DNA from: Nocardia jejuensis NBRC 103114
Lineage (GTDB): Bacteria; Actinomycetota; Actinomycetes; Mycobacteriales; Mycobacteriaceae
Length of the DNA stretch: 64,000 bases
Reading direction: 5' to 3'
Assembly (NCBI RefSeq): GCF_001613145.1
Contig: NZ_BDBU01000018.1
Span: 62,001-126,000 of the forward strand
The position numbers and the translations under genes were made by a program. This document shows positions 24,236 to 32,580 of this stretch, piece after piece (within the stretch, counting starts at the first letter, position 1; each line of letters starts with the position of its first letter). The notes under the pieces were generated by a model. That model was not told the origin of the DNA. It saw nothing but the letters and a program-made list of their open reading frames with translations, and did not search any database.

Positions 24236-24632
24236 CGTTCCGGCGATCCCGGACTCGAGAGTTTGTCGGCGAGGGAACGTTCGTCGGCCAGAGACGGCAG
24301 TCGCACCGTGTGCAGGACCTTCATCGCCAAAGCGGTTGCGATACCGCCTTTCTCGACCCGAGGCGGAGTCGGATGTCCGTCACCGCCGAAACCTGAGCGA
24401 TCCGGGACGTCTTGTACTGCCGCGATGTTCGCGGTTCGAAACGGACACGGCGGAGGTCGATCGGGAGGCAGCTGGTAGGCAATCGACTGTGTCGGCCGCC
24501 GCGGAGATTCAGCGGGTAGCGACGTCAGAATTCGGCTCGGAACGATCTCCGACGACCGGACCGCGCACGGTCTTCGAGACCCGGGCGGACGAGCGGTGGC
24601 CCGTCGCGCCCGTCTCGGCGGCGAAGCGGAAG
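24236..24632. other. Intergenic region without a confident gene
   Basis: About 400 bp between convergent genes. One minus-strand frame stays open through it to a TAG at 24232-24234 and includes a readable VEKGGIATALAMKVLHTV segment. It has no start with a ribosome binding site, so it is noted, not called. No terminator or RNA gene seen. Confidence 0.4.
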
Positions 24633-25139
24633 TCAGAAGCTGCCGGTGCCGGGCTTTTCGGCGTGGGGGTTTCCGGTATCGTTGCAGCCGTTGGCGTTCG
24701 GATCATCGGGCGGTGGCGGCGGTGCGCCGACCGGCGGCGCGACGGTGTTCACCGTGAGGGTTGCGGTCGCCTCGTTCGCGGTCGCGACGATGGTGTGCGC
24801 GCCCGTGGTCGTCGGAACCCATCTGACCGATTTCTCCACCGCGGGGAATACCCGGCTCGAGCCGGTGGAATCCTTGCCGCCCACCCGCCAGTAGGCGGCG
24901 AAGCACCGACCGTTGTCGGTGAAGACGACCCGGTTGTCGGAGTCGGCGCCACCCTGGCCCGGTATGGAGGTGATGTGGTACTCGGCCCCGGTCACATAGC
25001 CGCCGGGCGGGGGCGCCTCGAGGCTCATGTCGATTTGGGTGGCGGCGGCTGCGGACGGAGCCATTGCGACCACCACCGTGGCCATGAAAGCTGTTGTGCC
25101 CCAGCCTATTCGTCGCGTCGGCGAACAGTTCGAACTCAT
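24633..25139 (-). CDS. Secreted protein with Ig-like beta domain
   Basis: Predicted 168 aa, ATG at 25139. Sec signal peptide (RRIGWGTTAFMATVVVAMAPSAAAA, cleavage near residue 33). The mature chain is beta-rich, with a conserved Cys in NGRCFAAYWRV and a second in NGCNDTG, and SVRWVPTTTGAHTIVATA resembling bacterial Ig-like strands. The C terminus is a proline/glycine tail (APPVGAPPPPPDDPNA). Probably cell-envelope or secreted; family not recognised. Confidence 0.75.
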   Translation of the reverse strand: MSSNCSPTRRIGWGTTAFMATVVVAMAPSAAAATQIDMSLEAPPPGGYVTGAEYHITSIPGQGGADSDNRVVFTDNGRCFAAYWRVGGKDSTGSSRVFPAVEKSVRWVPTTTGAHTIVATANEATATLTVNTVAPPVGAPPPPPDDPNANGCNDTGNPHAEKPGTGSF

Positions 25140-25363
25140 CTCTCACTCCAGTTCCCCCCTGAGATCAGGGTCGCCGAACGCTAACACCCGGAATTAGTGA
25201 AATGTAGCGACTTCAGATAGGCGTGTTGGGTGATTGTCGGGGACGGCGGTGTTTTCGACTCCACCTGCGCGATCGTCGGCGGTGTTCTGGTCGTCAGCGA
25301 GATCGAAATGCCCACCGCCGCCTCGGCATCACCGATGAGAGGCTTCTGGGCCAACTCTTGATC

Positions 25364-25394
25364 TTGACCTCGAGCGCGGTTGAGCTTCTAGCGT
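25364..25394 (+). promoter_or_regulatory. MerR/SoxR-type promoter with 19-bp spacer
   Basis: TTGACC (25364-25369), then exactly 19 bp, then TAGCGT (25389-25394). The spacer carries an imperfect dyad (CCTCGAG ... GTTGAGCT) like SoxR/MerR operators. It lies 26 bp before the NmrA-type gene at 25420. No merR/soxR gene is adjacent, so regulation would be in trans. Confidence 0.5.
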
Positions 25395-25419
25395 CGATGT
25401 CGACGATAGGAGTTCGACC

Positions 25420-26340
25420 ATGACAACACTGGTTACCGGCGCTACCGGCAACACCGGCCGGCACGTGGTGAGGGAGTTGATGCGCCGAGGGGATCGGGTT
25501 CGCGCTCTGACGCGCAATCCTGCTGCGGCCTCAGGGCTTTTCGTGCCGGAGGTGGAGTTGGTGGCGGGCACGCACACCGCTCCGGAAACTCTGGGGCCTG
25601 CCCTCGAAGGGGTCAGCCGATTGCATATCACCGTGACGTCGGGGCTCGCCGAGGTCGGTCCCGAGCTGGTGCGTCGGGCGGTCGATGCGGGCGTGCGGCG
25701 TATCACCGTGGTGTGGGGTGGCACGGTCGGGCCTGTCGAGCAGGCAGTGGCGAATTCTGGTGTGGAGTGGACGCGGCTGGAGCCGCAAGAATTCATGTCG
25801 AACACGTTGAACTGGATCGACAGTGTGCGGGCCGAGGGCGTCGTGCGCGAACCGTTCGACTTCCCCGGTGCTGTGGTGCACGAGGCCGACGTTGCGGCCG
25901 TGGCGGCGGTGGCACTGCTCGACGACGGCCATGCGGGACGTGCTTACAACCTCACCGGTCCGCAGTCGCTCACGCCGAGGGAGCGGATCGCGATCCTGTC
26001 TCGAGCTGTCGGTCGTGATATCGCCTTCGTCCCGATCACTCATGAGCAGGCCGTCGACCGGTTGATAGCCGCCGGTGTACCTCGAGCGGATGCCGAATAT
26101 GTGATCGGCTGGCACGCCGCAGCCCACGACGCCTCGACGACCGTCGTCGACACCGTCGAGAAGGTCACGGGTCGTCCAGCGCGGACTTTCGACCAATGGG
26201 TCGACGAGCACACGGAACGTTTCCAGAAGCCTGAGGTCACCGATCCGGTGACGCCGCGCGGGTCGGCTTCGGATGCGGGCAAGACGAATCGGCACGGTGA
26301 ACCCGACGACCTCAACGATCGAGGCGCCGGCGAATTATGA
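25420..26340 (+). CDS. NAD(P)-binding NmrA-like family protein
   Basis: Predicted 306 aa, ATG at 25420 after AGGAG. Atypical SDR with TGATGNTGRHVVRELMRRG at the N terminus, RALTRNP (NADP-preferring Arg), WTRLEPQEFMSNTLNW and an AYNLTGPQSLT strand. Relatives are NADPH:quinone reductases (QorB-like) or redox sensors. The C-terminal ~40 residues are a charged, disordered extension beyond the fold. The MerR/SoxR-like promoter suggests induction by redox-cycling compounds. Confidence 0.88.
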   Translation: MTTLVTGATGNTGRHVVRELMRRGDRVRALTRNPAAASGLFVPEVELVAGTHTAPETLGPALEGVSRLHITVTSGLAEVGPELVRRAVDAGVRRITVVWGGTVGPVEQAVANSGVEWTRLEPQEFMSNTLNWIDSVRAEGVVREPFDFPGAVVHEADVAAVAAVALLDDGHAGRAYNLTGPQSLTPRERIAILSRAVGRDIAFVPITHEQAVDRLIAAGVPRADAEYVIGWHAAAHDASTTVVDTVEKVTGRPARTFDQWVDEHTERFQKPEVTDPVTPRGSASDAGKTNRHGEPDDLNDRGAGEL

Positions 26341-26728
26341 ACGTCACGGCTGCTACGGCCGACAGCAGCGCCCCGGCAGGCCACGATCCATGGCCGACGA
26401 CGACGACCGCCAGGATCGACGTGGCCAAGCCCAGGAATTGGAGCTGTTTCGAGAACCATGCCCGGCCGCCCTGCCCGGGAACCCATCCCAGCGCGACCAA
26501 CTCCGTCCAAATCTGGTTTCCGACCTGATCCTCGTCGCGATCCCTCGGCAGAGGAACGGCATCTCGCTCCCTGGGCCAGTAGTACGGAAATACCTCGACG
26601 CGACTGATGGCATGGTTGAGGTGGATTTCGTAGCGGAAGGGTGTGGTGGTCTGGTACCCGCGGTAGGGACGTTCCACCACCAACCCGAAATCTGCCGAGC
26701 TCACTGTGAACAGTCGCTCATCCAGCAC
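26312..26728 (-). CDS. Small hypothetical membrane protein
   Basis: 138 aa from a GTG at 26728. The in-frame sequence upstream (TTADELERRLRS) looks protein-like back to a TGA but has no start codon, so the true start may be different. Soluble N-terminal part, then two adjacent helices near the C terminus (FLGLATSILAVVVVGHG and GALLSAVAAVTFII) and a basic RRRLDR end. The 3' end overlaps the convergent NmrA gene by 29 bp. No family recognised. Confidence 0.6.
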   Translation of the reverse strand: MLDERLFTVSSADFGLVVERPYRGYQTTTPFRYEIHLNHAISRVEVFPYYWPRERDAVPLPRDRDEDQVGNQIWTELVALGWVPGQGGRAWFSKQLQFLGLATSILAVVVVGHGSWPAGALLSAVAAVTFIIRRRLDR

Positions 26729-27092
26729 GCTCCGGAGTCGGCGTTCCAGCTCGTCGGCCGTGGTGTTGTCGGAGAACTCACAAGATCACCGTACGGTCGC
26801 CGAGATGAGTTGCGTAGCAGCAATATCGACTCCGGTGCTCGGACACGGATCTATGCAGCGGCAACGGGTGGAGGTCGGTATCGAAATCCGCTCATGGCGC
26901 GTGGCGCGCTGACCGAACCGGCCACCGCGGGCGGGGCGTAGGTTCGCGGGCCGAGCTGATCTGGCGTCGGCCGAATGCGCCAAGTTGCTGAATTCCGGTC
27001 GATTGGCTGTGTCCGCACGAACCTGATCCGGCGATGATTCTGCACGGATCGCTCTGGGGGAGTGTGAGAGTCGGCCTATCTACACTCGAACC
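26729..27092. other. Intergenic region
   Basis: Holds the promoters of the divergent small genes at 26728 and 27093 and the upstream open extension of the former. No RNA gene, repeat or clear operator was seen. Confidence 0.4.
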
Positions 27093-27503
27093 GTGGATAG
27101 GGAAATCGGTGCTGTCTGGGAATTGCGAAGGCAGAAAACGGTACTCGCGCGTATCACGGTCACCGGTGAGGACGAGCAAGCACTTCTCGGAACATTCGCC
27201 GCCGAGCCCGAGTTCGGTGAGGTAGCGCCGTTGTTCTTGACCCAGTCCGTACTCGGACTGTTGAGCCACGCCGAGATAACCGACAGCATCGCTCGTGTCT
27301 GGGAGGGGCTGTACGACACGATCTGCCGGTCGATGGTTCTCATCGGCCCCTCCGGTCCGTTGCAGGACTTCGAGCTGAGCATCTACGACACCGAAGGTGA
27401 GTTCGCGCAGCCGGGACGAGAAGCCACAGCCGAGTTCGACTGGGGTTATCGTGATCGGTTCGCATGGTGGGCTGATCGGCGGAACCGATTTCACCGCGGC
27501 TAG
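27093..27503 (+). CDS. Conserved hypothetical actinobacterial protein
   Basis: Predicted 136 aa from a GTG at 27093. It opens with AVWELRRQKTVLARITVTGEDEQALLGTF and EFGEVAPLF, a pattern seen in many unannotated actinobacterial proteins of similar length (W-E-L-R-R then I-x-V-T). Soluble, alpha/beta, no catalytic motif. Ends DFELSIYDTEGEFAQPG and a short charged tail. Function unknown. Confidence 0.65.
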   Translation: MDREIGAVWELRRQKTVLARITVTGEDEQALLGTFAAEPEFGEVAPLFLTQSVLGLLSHAEITDSIARVWEGLYDTICRSMVLIGPSGPLQDFELSIYDTEGEFAQPGREATAEFDWGYRDRFAWWADRRNRFHRG

Positions 27504-27995
27504 CCCGACCCACAGCAGCGGCCAACCATCCCACGCACTCGGCTCCGTGCCGGGTGCCCCGCGGTTCGGAACGACTCCGTGGCTCGGCCGAAGGCGAGAG
27601 GGGCGGCACAGTCTCGGGCCGCTGAAAGTCTGACCGGGTCGGATCCGCCTGCTTTGCGACTCGGGCCGACTTCAGGACGGCTGGCTATCCAGGGCTGGAC
27701 AATTCGCTTGGTCGCCACCATGATCTCCAGAGCGCAAACGTTCGACATCGGGGGGTTGGGGAATATGGAGAAGTCGCGGAAAGTTATGGCGGCCAGCGTG
27801 ATTCCAGTCGCCGCTCAGTCGTTGTGTCCCCGTCGTTGCGTACAACAACGGACACTCACCATCGCTCTGTCCTAACCGGTCAGTGATGAATGCGGCGAGA
27901 CTGACTGCTAGGCAGGCACATTCACCCCGGTCGAGTCCTGGTCGATGGACGCCCATCGGCCAGCTGCCGTTACCACCCGCGACGGTTCACCGATC
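27504..27995. other. Intergenic region with one imperfect hairpin
   Basis: About 490 bp without a supported gene. A bulged inverted repeat, GTGTCC ... GGACAC with extra internal pairing (27825-27856), could terminate the converging genes. Nothing else found. Confidence 0.4.
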
Positions 27996-28448
27996 TCAGT
28001 AATCCTCCACCGCTCCAGGCGGATACAGATCGAGCACAATGTCGAGGCCGAACGCACCCAGTTCGGCGAGCAGATCGGCAGGCAGCACGCAGCCGCCCTG
28101 ACCGTTCTGACTGCCGAAGCCGAGAAACAAGTCTATCTCGCACTCGATGGACAAGCGAGCCAACTCCTCACGACACCCATCCACCAAATCGATCAGCGCC
28201 CGGACATGGTCCGCGAGGTCGCTGTCGTTGGCCAATCCGCTGTGCCGGATCCAGAGGCTGCTCTCGCGTCGAGATCCGGCCGTATTCCGGGGATTCACAA
28301 GGCTGCCCCGCTCGAACTGCCGGTCAGCCGTGATGCCCAGCCGAGCTGAGATCTCGCTCGCGCTGACTGTCTGACTAAGGATGCGGATCGAACCTGTCGA
28401 CCACTTCATGTCCTCTGACGGCGGCTGTATCTTCACATCTGCTGACAC
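27996..28448 (-). CDS. DUF4279-family protein
   Basis: 150 aa from a GTG at 28448, four bases after the upstream gene stop, with GAAGG just before it; a TTG at 28490 and ATG at 28409 are alternatives. The core reads GSIRILSQTVSASEISARLGITADRQFERGSLVNP, the DUF4279 signature, and later CEIDLFLGFGSQNGQGGCVLPADLLAELGAFGLDIVLDLY. DUF4279 proteins occur beside toxin/immunity genes in some genomes but have no proven function. Confidence 0.72.
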   Translation of the reverse strand: MSADVKIQPPSEDMKWSTGSIRILSQTVSASEISARLGITADRQFERGSLVNPRNTAGSRRESSLWIRHSGLANDSDLADHVRALIDLVDGCREELARLSIECEIDLFLGFGSQNGQGGCVLPADLLAELGAFGLDIVLDLYPPGAVEDY

Positions 28449-28452
28449 GCCT

Positions 28453-29073
28453 TCACCATCGCAGACGGGGTTGTGGAATTCGCTTTTCAAGCCGCATCAG
28501 GACCGGCTCGACCGATTGCAGCAGGCCCCAATCGAACAATGCGCAGTAGGGGCGCCTGCGCCCGGATCCCGGGTCGACGGCGTCGAATTCGATTCGGTGT
28601 CCGCTCGATCCGAGGTCGATGTCTTCGGCGAACGGACCCAGACCGGAGTCCAGAAATTCTTCCTCCGTGCACGACCACGGAGTCAGGTCCGCGATCGAAT
28701 CCCACTGCGGCGCACGAAGGTCCGGGCTTCTGAGCAGCCGATGGAGGAGATGACAGGGTCCCACCGCCCTGAATTCGAACTGCATGCCGGGCCAGAACGA
28801 CAGGTCCCATCGCGCCGATCGGATCTCTCGGTTGCCGTGAATTTCGATGTGTTCGGAATCCGCAGCGCCCCACGCGGCTACATACTCGGCGAGGGTCGTG
28901 AAGTTGTTGGTGGCGTCGCCGTACCACCACCGCGCCTCGGCGGTCGCGGTGTCGGCGCGGGTCGCGCCTACCCGCTCGAGCAGTTCCTCGGCCTGTGACG
29001 GGGCACTCCGGCACATCGGGTGAAGCATCGACAACTGAAAGTCGTACAGTGTTGTCACAGGTTCGCCGGCCAT
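28453..29073 (-). CDS. Hypothetical protein upstream of DUF4279
   Basis: Predicted 206 aa, ATG at 29073 after GGGGAGGG. Acidic, soluble, with tryptophan-containing stretches (EARWWYGDATNNFTTLAEYVAAWGA, RWDLSFWPGMQFEF). No recognised family. It ends four bases before the DUF4279 start, so the two are probably translated together. The pair could be an immunity or contact-dependent module, but no toxin is nearby. Confidence 0.7.
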   Translation of the reverse strand: MAGEPVTTLYDFQLSMLHPMCRSAPSQAEELLERVGATRADTATAEARWWYGDATNNFTTLAEYVAAWGAADSEHIEIHGNREIRSARWDLSFWPGMQFEFRAVGPCHLLHRLLRSPDLRAPQWDSIADLTPWSCTEEEFLDSGLGPFAEDIDLGSSGHRIEFDAVDPGSGRRRPYCALFDWGLLQSVEPVLMRLEKRIPQPRLRW

Positions 29074-29174
29074 CTTGCCCTCCCCGTTGGCGCGATCGGA
29101 ATCGAACGTACCAGCTCAAGGAATCAGGCTGTTCTCATCAATCGGCCTCGGCCGATCTAGCGACGGAACCGTCT

Positions 29175-29200
29175 CGCGCTGACCACATTTGGTCAGCGCG
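29175..29200 (-). terminator. Strong hairpin terminator
   Basis: CGCGCTGACCA-CATT-TGGTCAGCGCG: perfect 11-bp arms and a 4-nt loop, 12 bp after the stop of the small gene at 29212. Confidence 0.7.
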
Positions 29201-29211
29201 GCAGCCGCTCA

Positions 29212-29412
29212 TCAGGTGTAGACGTTGCGGCCGTACTCATCAGGCGGAAGCGTGAAATCGTCGGGTCGCTCGATACGCAGCCGGTTGTACCGTCGCCCGA
29301 ACTCGGTGATGGCCTCGCCGAGGCCGCAGCCCGTTTCGGTCCTGATGCCCTGGAGCGCCTCGATAGCATTCTCGGTGAGAATCAGGTCGTCGACCGAGGT
29401 CTCGTCATTCAC
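29212..29412 (-). CDS. Small conserved hypothetical protein
   Basis: 66 aa from a GTG at 29412 (an open frame extends upstream but is not convincing). Sequence VNDETSVDDLILTENAIEAL and GLGEAITEFGRRYNRLR, ending DDFTLPPDEYGRNVYT. The compact helical, acidic profile with a conserved-looking tail resembles small unannotated nocardial proteins. Followed by a strong terminator. Function unknown. Confidence 0.55.
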   Translation of the reverse strand: MNDETSVDDLILTENAIEALQGIRTETGCGLGEAITEFGRRYNRLRIERPDDFTLPPDEYGRNVYT

Positions 29413-29730
29413 CAGTTCAGTCTGTCGGGGGCGCTTCAAGATCGGCAACCGAAATCCGTGCGGCCTTGCTGCGAGAAGGAAACGGTAGAACCCACTTGCC
29501 GCCAGGGTGACGTGCGCAGTTCTGTTCTGCGACAAGAACACCGGGTGGATAGGGTGAAGCGATGTATCTTGGGTTTGCGTCGATCCTGAAATGCCTCGCT
29601 CACCGAGCGTGCATGCCATGTCGCGGCGCAGGGGATTCGAGTCGGCTGCAATTGGACCGTTGGCTGGAAAGCGTTAGACCGCTGTGAGCGTGCAGTCACC
29701 CGAATGACCTCGATACATGGCGCGGAAGCG
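29413..29730. other. Intergenic region
   Basis: About 320 bp; could contain a longer 5' part of the 29212-29412 gene (frame open to 29619). No other gene or regulatory element seen. Confidence 0.35.
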
Positions 29731-30192
29731 CTATGGGAGCTGCTGAGCGAGTGTCTCGCGCGCGGCGTGGGGTGTTTCCACCGGCAGAGCGGGCGACCAG
29801 ATCCCAGTCGCGGTGCCCTTCTCGACATGCTCACGGTACGTAGTGACCTTGCCGTGAATGATTTCCAGGCTTTCCGTCAGCTGGTTGATCTTGTCCCGCA
29901 CTGCCTTCTCGTGGGATTCCAACAGCGCGAGGCGCTCTCGCTCGTTACCCGGTCCCGACCGCACCAGCTGAGCGAACGCCTTCAATGTCGCGATGGGCAT
30001 GCCGGAACCGCGCAGGCGATTGCACAGCAAAAGCCATTGGACATCGACCGCGTCGAAGGCTCGCTGTCCGCCGGCGGTGCGTGGGATCGGGCGCAGGAAC
30101 AACTCTTCACGCTCGAAGAACCGCAGGGCGTGTACGCCGAGACCCGTGGCCTTCGCTACGTCGCCGATGGACAGACCGCCCGGTGGTGTCAT
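29731..30192 (-). CDS. MerR-family transcriptional regulator
   Basis: Predicted 153 aa, ATG at 30192 after AAGGAGCG. N-terminal HTH and wing: SIGDVAKATGLGVHALRFFEREELFLRPIPRTAGGQR. Then the helical LLCNRLRGSGMPIATLKAF and a long coiled-coil dimerisation helix to about residue 120. No conserved cysteine pair, so it is the TipA/NolA-like organic-signal type, not a metal sensor. Divergent SDR gene has a 19-bp-spacer promoter overlapping the expected operator. Confidence 0.92.
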   Translation of the reverse strand: MTPPGGLSIGDVAKATGLGVHALRFFEREELFLRPIPRTAGGQRAFDAVDVQWLLLCNRLRGSGMPIATLKAFAQLVRSGPGNERERLALLESHEKAVRDKINQLTESLEIIHGKVTTYREHVEKGTATGIWSPALPVETPHAARETLAQQLP

Positions 30193-30206
30193 CACCGCTC
30201 CTTGGC

Positions 30207-30237
30207 TTGACCTAGATTGCACTCTAGATTTTAGGTT
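30207..30237 (+). promoter_or_regulatory. MerR-activated promoter (TTGACC-19-TAGGTT) of the SDR gene
   Basis: -35 TTGACC at 30207-30212, spacer of exactly 19 bp, -10 TAGGTT at 30232-30237. The spacer holds the dyad CTAGA-TTGCAC-TCTAG. Transcription should begin about 7 nt after the -10, at or next to the SDR ATG (30245), implying a leaderless mRNA. Confidence 0.65.
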
Positions 30238-30244
30238 GTACCGC

Positions 30245-31204
30245 ATGTCAATCACACGGCAGTACCCGATCGACTCGGGCTTGGGTGCAGGCAGTACCAC
30301 GGACGAAGTCCTCGCCGGTATCGACCTGACCGGCAAGAACATCCTGATCACCGGCGGCTATTCCGGTCTGGGCAAGGAAGCGACGGTAGCGCTCGCGCGC
30401 GCCGGAGCGCGAGTGATCGTACCCGCGCGCCGCCCCGACGTCGCTCGCGACGCGCTCGGCGGTGTCGCCCGCGCGGAGGTCGGCGAACTCGACCTGGCTG
30501 ACCTCGGCAGCATCCGGATCTTCAGCGAGCGGTTGCTCGAAACCGGCACGACACTCGACATCATCATCAACAACGCGGGTGTCATGGCCTACCCGCACCG
30601 AAACGTCTCTTCCGGCTGGGAAGCGCACCTGGCCATCAATCACCTCGGGCACTTCGCACTGATCAACCGGCTGCGGCCCGCGCTGGCGCACACCGGAGCC
30701 CGAGTGGTATCGGTCGCGTCGTCGGGGCACTTTCTCAGCGATATCCGGTGGGATGACCCACATTTCGCGCACGGCTACGATCACTGGCTCGCGTACGGAC
30801 AGTCCAAGACCGCCAACTCTCTCTTCGCCATTCATCTCGACGCCCTCGGCGGGGGACTGGGCGTGCGCGCCTTCGCTGTCCACCCGGGCAGCATCCTTAC
30901 CCCTCTGCAGCGCAACATCTCTCCGAGCGAACATCGTGCGCAGGGGTGGATCACCGCCGAGGGGCGCCACGCAGAGGGCTTCAAAACACCTGTTCAGGGT
31001 GCGGCAACGGGGGTATGGGCGGCCACCTCCCCGCGATTGGACGGCTACGGCGGCGTCTACTGCCAGGACTGTGACATCGCGAGTCCGGCGACCACCGACG
31101 ACCTACTCATCGGCGGCGTCAAACCGTGGGCCGTCGATCCCGAATCCGCAGCCCGCCTGTGGAACCTGTCGGCCGATCTCACCGGGCTCGACAACTTCTC
31201 CTGA
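30245..31204 (+). CDS. Short-chain dehydrogenase (retinol dehydrogenase/WWOX-like group)
   Basis: Predicted 319 aa from the ATG at 30245, chosen because the promoter ends at 30237. Motifs: ITGGYSGLGKEATVALARAGA, PARRP (NADP), NNAGVMA, VSVASSGH with catalytic Ser, and YGQSKTAN with Tyr/Lys. The long C-terminal region (GGVYCQDCDIA) is typical of the extended NADPH-dependent group. MerR-controlled. Confidence 0.92.
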   Translation: MSITRQYPIDSGLGAGSTTDEVLAGIDLTGKNILITGGYSGLGKEATVALARAGARVIVPARRPDVARDALGGVARAEVGELDLADLGSIRIFSERLLETGTTLDIIINNAGVMAYPHRNVSSGWEAHLAINHLGHFALINRLRPALAHTGARVVSVASSGHFLSDIRWDDPHFAHGYDHWLAYGQSKTANSLFAIHLDALGGGLGVRAFAVHPGSILTPLQRNISPSEHRAQGWITAEGRHAEGFKTPVQGAATGVWAATSPRLDGYGGVYCQDCDIASPATTDDLLIGGVKPWAVDPESAARLWNLSADLTGLDNFS

Positions 31205-31401
31205 CCGCGATCACGCGGTCTTCACCGGCCCCAGAATGGTTGCAGCGCAAGCCTGTCCGGATCTCGAAGCTCACTGCCACGCTCGCGAAGTGACTTTCGC
31301 TGATGAAACCGTGCCCTGCGCTATCCCGCGTTCGACTGAACCGGGACGAGTGCTGGTCGCAGGAAGCGTTGCGATACAACGACGTTTGCTATCGCCGATA
31401 C

Positions 31402-32028
31402 TCAGGATTCGATGGCGAGTCGAAGGCCGAAGGCGATGAGTACGGATCCGGTCAGGGCCTCGAGGCGGCGGCGGATGCGCGGGGCTCGCATCCAGTTCGA
31501 GATCGTTCCCGAGGCGGCGACGAGGGCGGCGCAGTACAGGGCGGTCAGGAGCACGTAGACCAGGCCGAGGCCGATCGTCGTCCACATCACCGGGTAGTTG
31601 TCGGGGACGAAACCGGGTAGGAAGGTCACGAACAGGATGCCGATCTTCGGATTGAGAACGTCGGTGAGCAGGCCGGCGCCGAAGCTGCCGAGGCGGTCGA
31701 GGGGTGAGGTCGCGACAGTCGGGGCGGCATCGCTCGCGGGTGGGCGTCGCAGAGTGCGCAACGATTGCACGCCGATCCAGATGAGGTAGCACGCTCCCAC
31801 GATCTGGAGCAGCTCGTAGCCGATCTCGCTGGCCTGCAACAGCGCGGACAGCCCGAGTGCGGCGGCGATCACCCACACCATCAGTCCGCACAGCACGCCC
31901 GCCGACGTGCGGATCCCGGCGGTGCGTCCACCTCGAACGAGGCTGCGCACCACGACGAGGGTGTCGGGTCCGGGGAGCAGTACGAGAACGACCGCGGCCA
32001 GCGTGAACGACAGGAGTGCGACGACCAT
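31402..32028 (-). CDS. LysE/RhtB-family exporter
   Basis: Predicted 208 aa, ATG at 32028. Six hydrophobic segments; family marks include LPGPDTLVVVRSLVRGGRTAGI after helix 1, GACYLIWIGVQSLR, GLLTDVLNPKIGILFVTFLPGF, and a final GSVLIAFGLRLAIE helix. LysE proteins export amino acids and related compounds through the inner membrane. It is the last gene of the minus-strand run that starts with the iron-box NRPS, 68 bp after the MarR stop, so it may export that pathway product. Confidence 0.9.
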   Translation of the reverse strand: MVVALLSFTLAAVVLVLLPGPDTLVVVRSLVRGGRTAGIRTSAGVLCGLMVWVIAAALGLSALLQASEIGYELLQIVGACYLIWIGVQSLRTLRRPPASDAAPTVATSPLDRLGSFGAGLLTDVLNPKIGILFVTFLPGFVPDNYPVMWTTIGLGLVYVLLTALYCAALVAASGTISNWMRAPRIRRRLEALTGSVLIAFGLRLAIES

Positions 32029-32096
32029 CGACCCATGGTAAACAGTGGCCGGTTTTGCTCCGGACGGCCATTCCCTGGACGGCCTCGGCCGGACGG

Positions 32097-32576
32097 CTAT
32101 CGGGCCGGGGCGGGTGAGTTCGCGCTGTCCTGCGGTGAGTGCGTGGATGCTCCGACGAGATCCTGCGCCGCTGTGATCATGAGCTGCCTGCGCTCGGCGG
32201 GCAGCCGATCCAGGAGCGTGGTGAAGGCCTGCGCGCGTTCGGTGAGCACCCGTGCGACCACCGCCTCGCCCGCCGGGGTCACCGTGAGATAGACCCGGCT
32301 GCGATGGGACGAATCGCGCTCTCTCGCAAGATATCCCTGCGATTCGAGGCGGTCGCCGAGCCGCGTGACCGACGACGGATCCGCCCCGAGCGCGCGAGCC
32401 AGTCGCGTCGAGGGCGTCGGCCCCAGCGAGGCGAGCGTCAGCAGCAGCCGCATCTGCGGGAAACTCACCCCGGCCGGAGCCGCGTGAGCGCTGTTCCAGG
32501 CTATGCCGACGAGCAGGCGGGTGAGCGCCTCCATCGCCGCGATCTCGGCGGCGACGGAGGACTCGGTCGGCGTCAT
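32097..32576 (-). CDS. MarR-family transcriptional regulator
   Basis: Predicted 159 aa, ATG at 32576, only 4 bp after the binding-protein stop, so the two are co-expressed. Winged helix: STRLARALGADPSSVTRLGDRLESQGYLARERDSSHRSRVYLTVT. Flanking helices give the dimer interface. May sense the compound handled by the neighbouring NRPS, binding protein and exporter. Confidence 0.9.
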   Translation of the reverse strand: MTPTESSVAAEIAAMEALTRLLVGIAWNSAHAAPAGVSFPQMRLLLTLASLGPTPSTRLARALGADPSSVTRLGDRLESQGYLARERDSSHRSRVYLTVTPAGEAVVARVLTERAQAFTTLLDRLPAERRQLMITAAQDLVGASTHSPQDSANSPAPAR

Positions 32577-32580
32577 CGGC

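Noticed and set aside
24232..24632. Minus-strand frame open through the gap after LysR (contains VEKGGIATALAMKVLHTV)
   Set aside because: No start codon with a ribosome binding site and no recognised family; open frames this long occur by chance at this GC content.
27825..27856. Strong terminator
   Set aside because: Inverted repeat is bulged and far from either stop codon; kept only as a note in the intergenic entry.
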